Shown here in pieces: positions 48,333 to 59,289 of a stretch of DNA of 64,000 bases (its first letter is position 1; each line of letters opens with the position of its first letter). Below the pieces are notes generated by a model that worked only from the letters and a program-made list of their open reading frames with translations, was not told the DNA's origin and searched no databases. The stretch comes from Schistosoma mansoni (taxonomy: Eukaryota; Platyhelminthes; Trematoda; Strigeidida; Schistosomatidae), in assembly GCF_000237925.1 (NCBI RefSeq), contig NC_031495.1, forward strand, positions 22,446,163-22,510,162. The letters run 5' to 3'. The position numbers and the translations under genes were made by a program.

Positions 48333-48608
48333 TCTGGTATACTTGGATGACCAAGATTACCAGATAACGATGTTAATTTCGGTGGTGGAATCGGTGGTGC
48401 TATTGCACTTGATTGGGATTGATTAAAAAGAGGATCAAATGAAACCCATGGTGCATTAGTAGTAGAATAAGTAGTATTTAGTGTTGAACCATTCGATGGG
48501 TTAGTCGTCATAAATGTATTTCCACCAATACCACCGGAAGATATAGTACCTGGGAGGTTACCAGTACTTGCACTTTGAGAAAGACCATTATTGAATTGTG
48601 GCATTCGT
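48333..48608 (-). CDS. Internal exon of proline-rich (dynamin-like) protein
   Basis: Minus strand, 276 nt, between a CTGCAG acceptor and a GTGAGT donor. It codes for RMPQFNNGLSQSASTGN then a Gly/Ser/Thr-rich stretch, WVSFDPLFNQSQ and a proline cluster APPIPPPKLTSLSG, ending HPSIPE across the splice. Both flanking introns are phase 2. The segment is disordered, with class-II-like SH3 ligands and a DPLF sequence of the kind that binds clathrin adaptors. A methionine at 48604 is not needed as a start because the upstream exon joins in frame. Identity as the proline-rich domain of dynamin is an inference from composition and motifs; other endocytic scaffold proteins remain possible. Confidence 0.8.
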
Positions 48609-48614
48609 CTGCAG

Positions 48615-50010
48615 ATTAAAATAAAGAATATACATATATATGATATATAAGGCATTAATGTTAATAGTAGTGTGATAAAGCAGTTTTGAATAGAACTGCT
48701 TGTTGTCTTTTTTATACCTAGAACACAACCATAATATTGATGTACAAGGTGAAATTCTGTGGTAAAAGTAAGTGATAAGGAGGACCTTGAGCCAATCGGC
48801 GGATACTGTTTAGTTATACAACTAACAATGGAAAGCGATAAATAGTTTGATATGATTTATCAAGCTGTACATGTTAAATTATTTATGACAGTAGAGGAAA
48901 AATGCTAAGGTGACATATTAGGAAATGGATAAGTGTACCAAGTTAGGATTAGTTCTTGTTACGAAATGACATTGGCTACAGTGCAGTGATGTTTTACTAC
49001 CTCTTTGTTGATCAGCTGATCAAAATTAGGGTTGAGAATTAAAGTTGGTGAATTCTAACACCTGTAACTATACATTGAATCATATCAAGTACTATTACAT
49101 AAAATCTGCATCAGAACTGACTATTTCATGTAATTTAGCCTAAACATTACGTCACATTCACTGTTTAGTAACACAACTGATATTTTTAGAAAAAGTAATT
49201 ATACGTGTTTAAGGAACCATATATTGCCAAATTTCACTTAGTTTACAATGAAATACAAGCTATCTTTCATTTCGTTTTCAATTTCACGCAAATGTGTAAA
49301 AAGTGCTATCTTAATTCTGATTAGTTTACTCAGGGTCGTCCGTACTTTACCGATTCGGTTATAAGAAAAGATTCCAACTACGAGAGGTTAGGAATATATA
49401 TCAATTGTATAGTGGTAAATAGTGATAGCTTAGAAGTTGATTCATTAAACTGAGCTACATTAAAAGCCAATATCAAGCTATATGATATAGAGTGTAGACA
49501 ATAGGTATAAATTTATATTTTCCCAAATATTTATTCATACAACATAGTAGTGGGGAAAACGATAAATTCGGAGACTGATCAAAACGCAGACATGGTGTTA
49601 ATGTCGATAGAATCTAAGAGAATTATACTAAACAATTACAATTCAGTAAAGAGAGAAACAAACGAAAAGTTTCTTTCATTATAAGTTATGGATAAATATG
49701 CATAAATTATAAAGAAATATATATTACAAATAACTGAATGAAAAGGAAATGTAAGTTTCAAAGTTCAAATTATTCAATGAAACTGATGTCAATTAGTGTT
49801 TTGCCTAAGGAAATAAAAGTATCAACGATAGAATATTAACAATAATTAATATTATTGTTCTGAACTAAGATTGATTTAAAATATTTACACTAATGAATAA
49901 AATTATTTTTATTTATATTTCAGTTGATTTATCAAATAGAAAAGGGATAACTTTTGATCTTGTGAATACATTTCATAGATTTAGAGTTTAAGAAGAAAAC
50001 AGCTTACAAG
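48615..50010 (-). other. Start of the 15.2-kb intron (48609-63846), repeat-free part
   Basis: AT-rich DNA without recognised elements. The remainder of the intron holds SINEs, LINEs and a gap, listed separately. Confidence 0.55.
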
Positions 50011-50011
50011 T

Positions 50012-50597
50012 ATTCTCATAGTTGAAAGCGTGAGTCAATTGAAGCNNNNNNNNNNNNNNNNNNNNNNNNNNNNNNNNNNNNNNNNNNNNNNNNNNNNNNN
50101 NNNNNNNNNNNNNNNNNNNNNNNNNNNNNNNNNNNNNNNNNNNNNNNNNNNNNNNNNNNNNNNNNNNNNNNNNNNNNNNNNNNNNNNNNNNNNNNNNNNN
50201 NNNNNNNNNNNNNNNNNNNNNNNNNNNNNNNNNNNNNNNNNNNNNTAGCGGAAGAATAACACAATAGTCGGAAAGATTAGGGTCTGAAGAACTTATGGAA
50301 GGAGTTTAATCCACAGAAACAAATCTGGAATGAGGAAAAAAGAAAGGGTTATGAAGACTTCAGACTATTAGAACTTGGAAGAACACAATGATGGGATGCG
50401 CTTTCACCATTGCAAACGATTTTCAGCCACGTCATTCAAGGTCTCTACCATTCGCCATTTATCTTCTCGCGCGTGCCAACCAGAACTGAACGAAACGGCC
50501 GTCCAGTGCTTCCAGGTTTTCCCTGGTGGTCTAGCTTCAAGTGACTCACGCTTTTCAACTATGAAAATACTAAATCTCCACAAAACCCCTTCTGATT
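50012..50597. mobile_element. Hammerhead SINE, inverted dimer enclosing an assembly gap
   Basis: The left arm (50015-50045) has the minus-strand tail (GTTGAAAGCGTGAGTCAATT). The right arm (about 50487-50597) has the plus-strand GAAACGGCCGTCCAGTGCTT and the tail ending CCACAAAACCCCTTCTGAT. The arms match each other (GCGTGAGTC / GACTCACGC). Between them lie the N run and about 240 bp of unrelated sequence. Confidence 0.8.
50046..50245. other. Assembly gap (200 N)
   Basis: Exactly 200 N, probably a placeholder of unknown true length. Confidence 0.99.
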
Positions 50598-50599
50598 AC

Positions 50600-51140
50600 A
50601 AGTATTTATTAGATTTTTCAGTAATTATCTAGTCAAAAAAATGGTTCTTATCTATAAAATGTTATTGTTAACATTTAGAACTTCACAAATAGGTTGGATA
50701 CAAAAATACATTCTTATAAAACATCAACTAGTATGTGCGTATGACATATCAAGTTGAATTAAATCGTTTTCTGAATCCAATATAATAAAATTTTAACATG
50801 TTTTTCTTGTTCATAGAAGACTTTATTCAAGTAATATGAGTAATAATCAGGTTAAATAGTCCAAAGTAGTTCCATTTGCTTCATTTATGTGTCTTAACCA
50901 ACTAGATATTATAAGTCATGTGTAACATAATCAAGGTAATCATACATGACACTATTCTAGGACTGTGAAGACCAAAACTGTAACAACCCAAGAAGAACAC
51001 TATGAGGAATTTATGCGTTAAAATCGTATTACTGATGACTAACCAGCTTTTTATCGCTTATTTTTCGGTATTTCATCAGTTAGTCGTAAAATAACTGTTC
51101 TGTTATTGGTTGATACATTACTTTTGTGTTCGATAACATT
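50600..51140. other. Intronic AT-rich DNA
   Basis: No gene or repeat recognised. Confidence 0.5.
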
Positions 51141-51142
51141 GG

Positions 51143-51712
51143 ACTTATTTACTTATTTAAACACATAAATATTGGTACACGGAAGCACCAGATAAATATG
51201 CGCCCCATAAATCTTATTCGATTTGTGTGAGGGCTGTGATACTGCTCAGGTGACCAAACTGAAGCAGGTGGTTTTCTTAGGGGGCCACACTCCGAGCCTT
51301 TGACCTAAATGTCTGATCTGTTTTGGAAAATGAGAGGAAAAAAGCAAATATCCGGCGCTTTACCCGAGTTAGTGGACACGAAAAATCCACCTAGGGAAGT
51401 TGGAAAACCCTGATTCCAAAACAATGGTGCACATGGGCTCCAGTATCCTGAAGGAACAAATGGCGTATGAACTAATCGTTGGTCACTGGTTACCATGGGA
51501 CTGCATCTCCTCACGATGCTGCACTGCCTTGTGGATCAGATCTTTAGGTCAAAGGCTTGGGGTGTGGCCCCCTAAGAAAACCACCTGCTTCAGTTTGATC
51601 ACCTGAGCAGTATCACAGCCCTCACACAAATCGAATAAGATTTGTGGGGCGCATATTTATCCGGTGCTTCCTTGTACCAATATTTATGTGTTTAAATAAA
51701 TAAATAAAATTT
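51143..51712. mobile_element. Fold-back of the RTE-derived 0.52-kb element
   Basis: The left arm (about 51147-51325) is the element's 3' part on the minus strand. The right unit (about 51330-51710) is a longer, 5'-truncated plus-strand copy. The arms of about 180 bp are near-perfect reverse complements (TTAAACACATAAATATTGGT at the left, ACCAATATTTATGTGTTTAA at the right). Both (AAAT)n tails point outward. Confidence 0.88.
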
Positions 51713-51714
51713 GT

Positions 51715-52165
51715 ATATATTCACTTATCAATATTCTGATAAAACAAAACAGCCTGCTGACTTTAATCGACCTTATGTGAATTGTTCTGATAATTTTAAC
51801 ACACTACATTCAACAAAGTGAAAAACATCCAATTAGGAAGCTTATTTCATGACAAAAAAGGGTGGCTAATTCGTTTCATTTTGCTATAAATCTATATTTT
51901 ATAAGATTTAAAAAACAGATAACATTATTAGCTAGTATGAAATAAATGTTTAAAAATTAAACAAGTAGTATTATTATTTCTAATTAAAAATAAATAAATA
52001 ATCGAAATAATTACATGTCATTCAACAAAAATTAATTAAAAATTACATATCATAGTTTCGTCTCAAATTTTAGAAGGGAACAATAATCCTATTGTTATGT
52101 AATCTCACTATAACAGAAGCAATGTGTAATAGTTCATTCTAGAGTATAATTTTAAACCTATTATA
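51715..52165. other. Intronic AT-rich DNA
   Basis: No gene or repeat recognised. Confidence 0.5.
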
Positions 52166-52167
52166 CA

Positions 52168-52330
52168 TTACATATAGTTGGATTCACGAGTCAATTAAAG
52201 CTAGACCACCATGGAAAACCTAGAAGCACTAGACAGCCGCTTCCAGGTTTTCCATGGTGGTCTAGCTTTAATTAACTCATGATCTCAACTATATAAAATT
52301 ACTAAAATCTCCACAAAACCCCCTTCTGAT
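52168..52330. mobile_element. Hammerhead SINE tail-only palindrome
   Basis: Left arm AAGCTAGACCACCATGGAAA on the minus-strand unit, right arm TTTCCATGGTGGTCTAGCTT on the plus-strand unit, with nearly perfect arms of about 65 bp. The whole ribozyme core is missing; the arms meet just at stem I (AGAAGCACTAGACAGCCGCT). The right end is the usual CCTTCTGAT. Confidence 0.88.
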
Positions 52331-52621
52331 ACTATTATACATTAGTTTAATAATGAAATGTTTAATAAGTTCGACTAAATGGTAGTTTGATTGAAAAATT
52401 AAAAGTTTATTGGAGTTGATTTATCAGTCTTTCTTGCAAATAAATAACAGAATATCATTTGAATGAGATATCTTAATGTTGAATGATTCATATCAATCAA
52501 TTTCTGGATCACGAAGTAATGCTACTATTATTATGATAAATAGCAAAATATGATAATGAATCTTTATTTTTTTAATATATCAAATGTTTGGATTAGGTCT
52601 AAAATATTTGCTTTGTAATGG

Positions 52622-52925
52622 TACAGTGATGTGTACTACTTATGCTGACAGATTTAGGCAGTACGTAGCAACAATAGGAAATGGAATGCTCATCGGCAGA
52701 ACATTCAATTAAAGAGAAGAGGAAGCGAAACACAGAGCAATTGTAATCACAACAGAATCAAGATGTATGTAAACGACATGTAAAGGAAGATGTACAAATA
52801 ATGTATTTAAAGTATGATTTTCATATTTTATAAAGGCACTGTTTAATTCCCCATGTAACAATAGATTATTTTACCGTACCTGAGTTATCGTTCATTACAG
52901 TACAAATGATGTAAACTTAAATGTC
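52622..52925 (+). repeat. Single-arm relative of the inverted repeat at 33.9-34.4 kb
   Basis: Shares, in the same order, GTGTACTACTTATG.TGACAGAT, GGAATGCTC..CGGCAGAA, a region ending GTATTTAAAGTATGATTTT, and GTTCATTACAGTAC with the right arm and its flank (to about 34400). Diverged but collinear. Confidence 0.55.
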
Positions 52926-52929
52926 AATA

Positions 52930-55010
52930 ATAATAAAGTTTAAACTTCGAGAAACTGTGATTTCTAAGTTGCTTTAAAATATGTTTTCGTAAAAAAAACT
53001 GATCAAAAATATGGAATAATAAAAATCATGATAAGCTTAGCGATATGATCTTACAGTAAAACATTAGTGATTGTATACACTCCAGTAAAAAAAAAATCAA
53101 ATTCAGTAAGCACAGAATTATCAATAGTACATAAATTGACAGTCTGTACTGAGGCATGAATAAGTTTTAAAATGTTTTTCTGGTATGAAAAATACTTCTT
53201 CAACACAGAAGATACATGTAACGAACCAAGCACTAACGTTCTAGCAAGTTTGAACATATTAGATTAGTTGCATTTTATATCTGAACAACAAAATGTATTG
53301 TATAAATACATAAATTCATCGATATAAAAGGGGAGAAAATTAATGGATAGTCATGAATTATTGTGTTTTTTTTATTTACAGTAAGTAAAGAACAATAAAA
53401 ACTGCTCCGTATAATCAAAAATAAAAAACAGACTTTAAGGCGTGTTCTTTTCATTATGCATTAATTATTATTACTACAAGATACACGGGAAAAGCTCAGT
53501 AATAAAGGATTTGAAATATGGTGAATTTTTTGTTGTTATATACCCATAATGAAAAACCAGAAGAGAAAATATCACAATGAAGATATGATATAATGAGTGA
53601 AAATTAGTAGTAATAATAACCACTATTCAGGCTATATGGGGGAAATACGCACAGTATGCACATATGCCAATTAGAGACTGACCAGTTGCAGTCCTAAAAC
53701 ATCAATGGGAAGATTGGAACAAACAATACTAAGTGAATAATAACTACTATTGCAAATAATAATATTAAGAATAAGTAGATATTTTAACTAGTGATTCCGG
53801 AAAGATTAACTTGTTATTAAGAAAGAACAGAGAGAAATTATGTATTGTGATCCATGTCCATATTTTACCAAACTAAACTTATTCTTTAGTTGAACTCTTA
53901 TGTTTGGTTACAACCAGTGGCTAGATCAAACACGTCAGAAAGAAGATCACGTAAATTGTTGTGGTTTTCTATATACCTATTTGAATTTATTCTTATATTT
54001 GGTCAGATGATCAAATCAGAATTCAAGTAACTAATGAGTCATTTTTATGACCTTTATGTGTATGTTTTTGTAAGTATGACTTATCTGTGAGCATATATGT
54101 TTGTTGTTTACCTTATTTATTGTTTATTTGAATAAAATATAAGCTTATTTAAAGACTAGTAATGTGAGGTCCAGGTGTACAAACTTCCATGTTTCACCTA
54201 TTTAATTTACACTTATGATCTTATCTCCTCATATTTGAATGCTTGAAGTGAAGTCTTTTAGTTATATTTTGTATATGGCCATTTATTACCATGATTGTAT
54301 AAATAGAATTAGCTACAGGAGGCATACATTTAATAAAAACGTGGCCGTAAGATAAATTCATTGACTAGTTTGAACCTTTATCCAAAAAAGATGATCAACA
54401 TGCTTTATTCAGTCATTTTGGGTATTATTACTTGTCACTATAAACATAAGTATTGTATGCCGTTTTTGGAATATGAGGACGCTTGAGGTCATGAATTATT
54501 TTTTTAGCATGTATAGATTATATTTTCTACTGATATATCGACTAAGCTAAATTAACCTGTCTTCATTGATCACTGCTCCGTTTACAGGTTTCTGTACTTT
54601 GATAACATAGCTAGTTTTCAATTATTTTGAAGCTACTGACAGTGCTCGGCTATACAAAATGAAAAAGATGAAGGTAGGAAGGTTGGAATCTGTCACTTTT
54701 GATGTGGTTTGGACAAATACGGCTCCGTTCAGCTAGATAAGCTTCAAATGCAATGATTGTCTTTTTAGTCTTTTGTAATTATTTATGTTGTTGAAGCCTA
54801 TACATCATATAAACTTAGTTCCATAAACAAATTGATATGTCCAACTGTCTATTATACTCGACTCGACGCTTCCGAAGTTGGAAAAAGAAGTGAAGACGAA
54901 CATTACAAATCCCAATAACCCAAGAAACAGAGATAAATTAGGACAAACATTAGAACTTGTATAGAATTTACAAAGGAGTCTTTTAATATCTTCGCGATTC
55001 AACTACTAGT
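52930..55010. other. Intronic AT-rich DNA
   Basis: Only short frames without features. Confidence 0.5.
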
Positions 55011-57047
55011 GCTGACTGGTTAGAAAACGAACAAATCAGCGAATTCCGGTTAACCAAAAGTCCGCAGGACGATCATGAGCAGTGGTGGGAAACGGAAGCA
55101 AAAGAAATGGAAAAGGCAGTGGCTGTAGGCAACACCAGGCAACTCTTCAGACTAATAAAAGAAACCGGAATTAAGAAGTCAAATGTAAGCGAGACAATCT
55201 CGGAAAAAGATGATACTTTCATCTGCTCTCAGCCCAGACGTTTAGAACGATGGGCGGAACACTTTAGAGAACAGTTTAGCTGGCCTTCAGCAACTTTACA
55301 GTTACCCACCATTCCCAAGTAGTCTGAATAGAATGTCGAAGTACGTCCCACAACTATAGCTGAAATTCAAAAGGCTATAGCTAATATGGAACAAGGAAGA
55401 GCAGCTGGTCCAGATGGATCGGCTCCAGAGGTCTTTAAACATAGTGGCATAGTTTTAGCGATCAGCTTGACTAGTATTTTAGCTAAAATCTGGAAATTGG
55501 ACGTAATCCCATGCAACTGGTCACAATCTCTGATTGTCCCAATATATAAGGGGTCAAAATCATCCTGTGATAACCATAGAGGGATTAGTTTGACTAATAT
55601 CGCATCTAAAATACTAGCCTCAATAATTATCGGGTGCCTAACTAAGACTCGTGAACTGCAAATTAGGCTGGCTTCAGACCTGGTTGTGCCTGTACCGAAC
55701 ACATTCACTATTATTCAGGTTTTGGAACACAGGCCTGCTAATCGGCGTCAGGCAATGATAGTTCTTCCTGACTTAAACGCAGCATTTGACTCTGTAGACC
55801 GAGAGGCTCTGTGGCAGTGTCTGTCATTGAAAGGTGTACCTTAGAAGTACATAAACCTCGTGAAGGCTCTTTACTCGAACACTACCAGTCGAGTCAGAGT
55901 TTATGGTGAACTGTCATCTGACTTTACAACCTCAAGTGGTGTCCAGAAAGGCTGTCCACTATATCCATTTTTGTTCCATTTCATCATAGACCTCCTGCCG
56001 GAAATAACTCGTCGTTTCAATTTTCAGGAATTGATCACCTTCTAGGAGGTCCACGTATCGACTTAGAATACACAGATGACATAATCCTGTTTGGTGAAGA
56101 CGCTGACAAGATGCAGAGTCTTCTGTTAGAACTGAGTAACAATGCCAGGATGTTTGGGATGCGTTTCTCCCCATCTAAATGTAAATTGTTACTCCAGGAC
56201 TGGCCTGCGTCAACACCCGAACTAAGGATAGGGAGTGAAGTAGTCGAACGCGTCGACAACTTCACTTATCTTGGAAGTCTGATCAGCCCTAATGTGTTGG
56301 TGTCTGACGAAATCTCAGCACGGATCCAAAAAGCTCGTTCAGCTTTTGCCAACTTACGTCACCTATGGCGAAGGAGAGATATCTGTCTATCAGTTACAAG
56401 ATGAGTATACTGTGCAGCAGTTCGCTCTGTTCTAATTTGCGGCTGCGAAACGTGGCCATTAAGAGTAGAAGATACTTGTAAGTTACTACTATTTGACCAC
56501 AGATGCCTTAGAAATATTACTCGCATCTGCTGGGATCGCCGGGTAAATAATAGTGAGGTTAGATATAGGGTAATAGGGAATGATGGTAAATCAGTTGATG
56601 AGGTTATGAATCTTCATTGACTGAGATGGTTGGGCTACGTGTTACGTATGCCTGAACACCGATTACCACGACGTGCTATGCTGACTAGTATTGGAGATGG
56701 TCTGAGCCATGTTGGTAGACGCAGACTATTTGGTTACGGTCTGCGTGACTATCGTAACCAATGGTTGGAGACTCTGTGTGACATGGCTCAAAATCGACCA
56801 CATTGGCTTAGGTGTATACACTCTTCATCTTCCCTTAAACCTTGAGATTAAAATTGCTTAATATTCGCCTTTCTTCTTGTACTATATCCTTGTATACAAT
56901 CTTTCTTTCATATATTACCACCATTAAATCAACTACTTCTATCAGTTCAGTGTTTATCTTGTTGTACTAATGAGGTATGGCAACTTGGACCGATGCATAT
57001 ATATGTCTGGTCCGACGTTGTAGTTGACTTACTGATCAGACAAAGTA
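55010..57047 (+). mobile_element. 5'-truncated RTE-type LINE
   Basis: The plus strand carries the C-terminal part of an RTE LINE protein. A linker (WWETEAKEMEKAVAVGNTRQLFRLIKETG) leads into RT motifs: AAGPDGSAPEVFK, LIVPIYKGSKSSCDNHRGIS, NAAFDSVDREALW and GVQKGCPLYPFLF. These are followed by YTDD in place of YADD, LGSLISPN, and the C-terminal WLETLCDMAQNRPHW. The reading is broken by several stops and shifts. The 3' end (GAGGTATGGCAACTTGGACC) matches the 76-bp stub at 5882-5957. Related to, but a different subfamily from, the LINE at 59.1-63.0 kb, whose 3' end differs. Confidence 0.88.
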
Positions 57048-57049
57048 TT

Positions 57050-57460
57050 TCTAATAAAAATATTTAATTATGTTAAGATAAATGAGTAAGAAATTAAATG
57101 ATTACTTATGAAAAGGCATTGGATAAGAAAAATACAACTGAAATACATTAGCATTCTAACATGAAAGAAGTAAAAAAAATAGGGCCGCTTTGTTTATTTT
57201 GTAAATGGTTTCAGGACTTTGAGAAATCTGTGGTATCCCAAATCCAAGTGAAGTATGAATAATGAAGTTTGAAGATAGAGACATAAACCTATATTGAATA
57301 TAAGAGACAATTATATTGTAAAATTTGTACAACTTTTGATCTCTCTTACTGACCACTTTGTACTTTGTGTTAACACACTCTTGTTATGGTCTAATCTAAT
57401 TCTCAATCGAATCGCCGGATAAGTGAGTAGAATGAATCACGTGATCAAGTATCTAGCACT
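57050..57460. other. Intronic AT-rich DNA
   Basis: No gene or repeat recognised. Confidence 0.45.
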
Positions 57461-57465
57461 GGTAC

Positions 57466-57597
57466 GCTGCTTCAGTTTGAGCATCTGGGCAGTATCACAG
57501 CCCTCACACAAATCAAATGAGATTTGTGTGGCGCATACATATCTGATTCCCCTTTGTACCAATATTTATGTGTTTAAATAAACAAATAAACGTTGCT
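57466..57597 (+). mobile_element. 3' tail fragment of the RTE-derived element
   Basis: GCAGTATCACAGCCCTCACA, GATTTGTGTGGCGCATA and GTACCAATATTTATGTGTTT followed by (AAAY)n match the 3' part of the copies at 33.25 and 51.7 kb. Strongly 5'-truncated. Confidence 0.85.
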
Positions 57598-57599
57598 AT

Positions 57600-58555
57600 A
57601 GCAGACTGATTTACTCTTCGCAAATCAGTATTTCGAAATATTTATTTTTTACAATGGACTCCATACTTCATTTCGCGGTGCCAATGTGCTAAACGAATTC
57701 ATAAGGAACCAAGAACATGTCTGTGTATGCAACAGTTATAATTTCTAGCGATTTGATAAACAAAAATAGGTTGAATATTACTTCGCGATAAACCAATGTA
57801 TGATCTAAGTATTACATAGTCAGAGATTAATGTTAACAAACATATTGTGAATCAGAGAAAAATGAATATTTTTTTACACGTGACAACCTTTCATAATACA
57901 TCGATTCAAAACATTTTCATAAAAACATGGTTTACCACTTCACACTTGTTGTTGCGATAGCTATGAAATTTTTTATATGAAACAATTCAGTGAGATTTAC
58001 ATATGTGTGAGATCATGAGTTTGTAAATGCTAGTCTTGATTGTAATCCGAATTTGACAGCGAACGTCTATGACTGTAAACATGCTATTGACTTTTTCTTG
58101 CTACTATTTATGTTCTATATCATTATCAGTATTTATAAATTTATATTGTTTCGCCATATTGTTTTTCTCTATCAACTAAATGAGACTAACAAAAATACTG
58201 CTTATTTCCAGTCTAGTTACCGCATACAGAGAGAGAGAGATAGTAACGCCCATTCATCTTTACTTACTCATTATGTTGTATATATGAAATACTGTGTAAC
58301 AATAAACAAATCAGTAACTAGAATATGAAAAGCTTTAAAATGAACATACTAAGCAAGTTAAAGAAAGAAGCGATGGGAAACAGTAGATATTTTGTATATT
58401 CAAAATAAATACAGAAATGGTTGTATATTATATAGTAAAAATCGATCACAATTATCATTATAATTGTCAGTTGAGACAAGATACTACTAAGAGATTATTA
58501 ACTGTATTCACTTACTAAAAATACTCAACACAAGAGAATTTCAGTTCATAAAAAA
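57600..58555. other. Intronic AT-rich DNA
   Basis: A short (GA)n run at 58230-58241; no gene recognised. Confidence 0.45.
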
Positions 58556-59289
58556 AACTTGCACATTTATGGCCAGTGTGAATACACATGAGAAGATAGT
58601 CAACATAATATGGAATTCATACGATAGACTACAATACAAAGTGATGCATGGAGGACAGACGCATTCCAAGTGAGGACCGAAGTCAGACAAGGCTGTTTAC
58701 TCTCCCTCTCCCACTTTCTTCTGGTGCTTGAATGGATTATGAAGACCTCCACATCTGAGGGAAAGCACAGAATACAATGGACAGCTCGGAATTAACTGGA
58801 CGACTCGGACTTCTCAGATGACCTGAAACTTCTATCCCATACACACCAACAAATGCAAATGAAGAGAACCGGTGTAGCAGCCTCTATATTAGTAGACCTC
58901 AACATATACAAATGTAAAATCAAGATCCTCCGATGCAACATAGAGAACACCAACTCAATCACACTTGATGGATAAACTTTAGAATAGATGGAAACTCTCA
59001 CATATTTGTTCATCATCATCAATGAATAAAGAGGATCTGATACAGATGTGAAGGCAAGGATTCGGAATGCGAAAACAGCATTCATACACCTCAAGAACAA
59101 ATGTTTTATTTTTATTTATTTATTTAAACACATACATATTGGTACAAAAGGGCACCAGATACATATGCGCCACGCAAAATAATGAAAGTAGGAAGAGAAG
59201 GGATGAAAAGATAAGGCGGACTAAAACGTACAACCAGAAGACTCTTTCAGTTAAGAAAGTTAGAACCACTTTATGTAGAAAGTAAAAGA

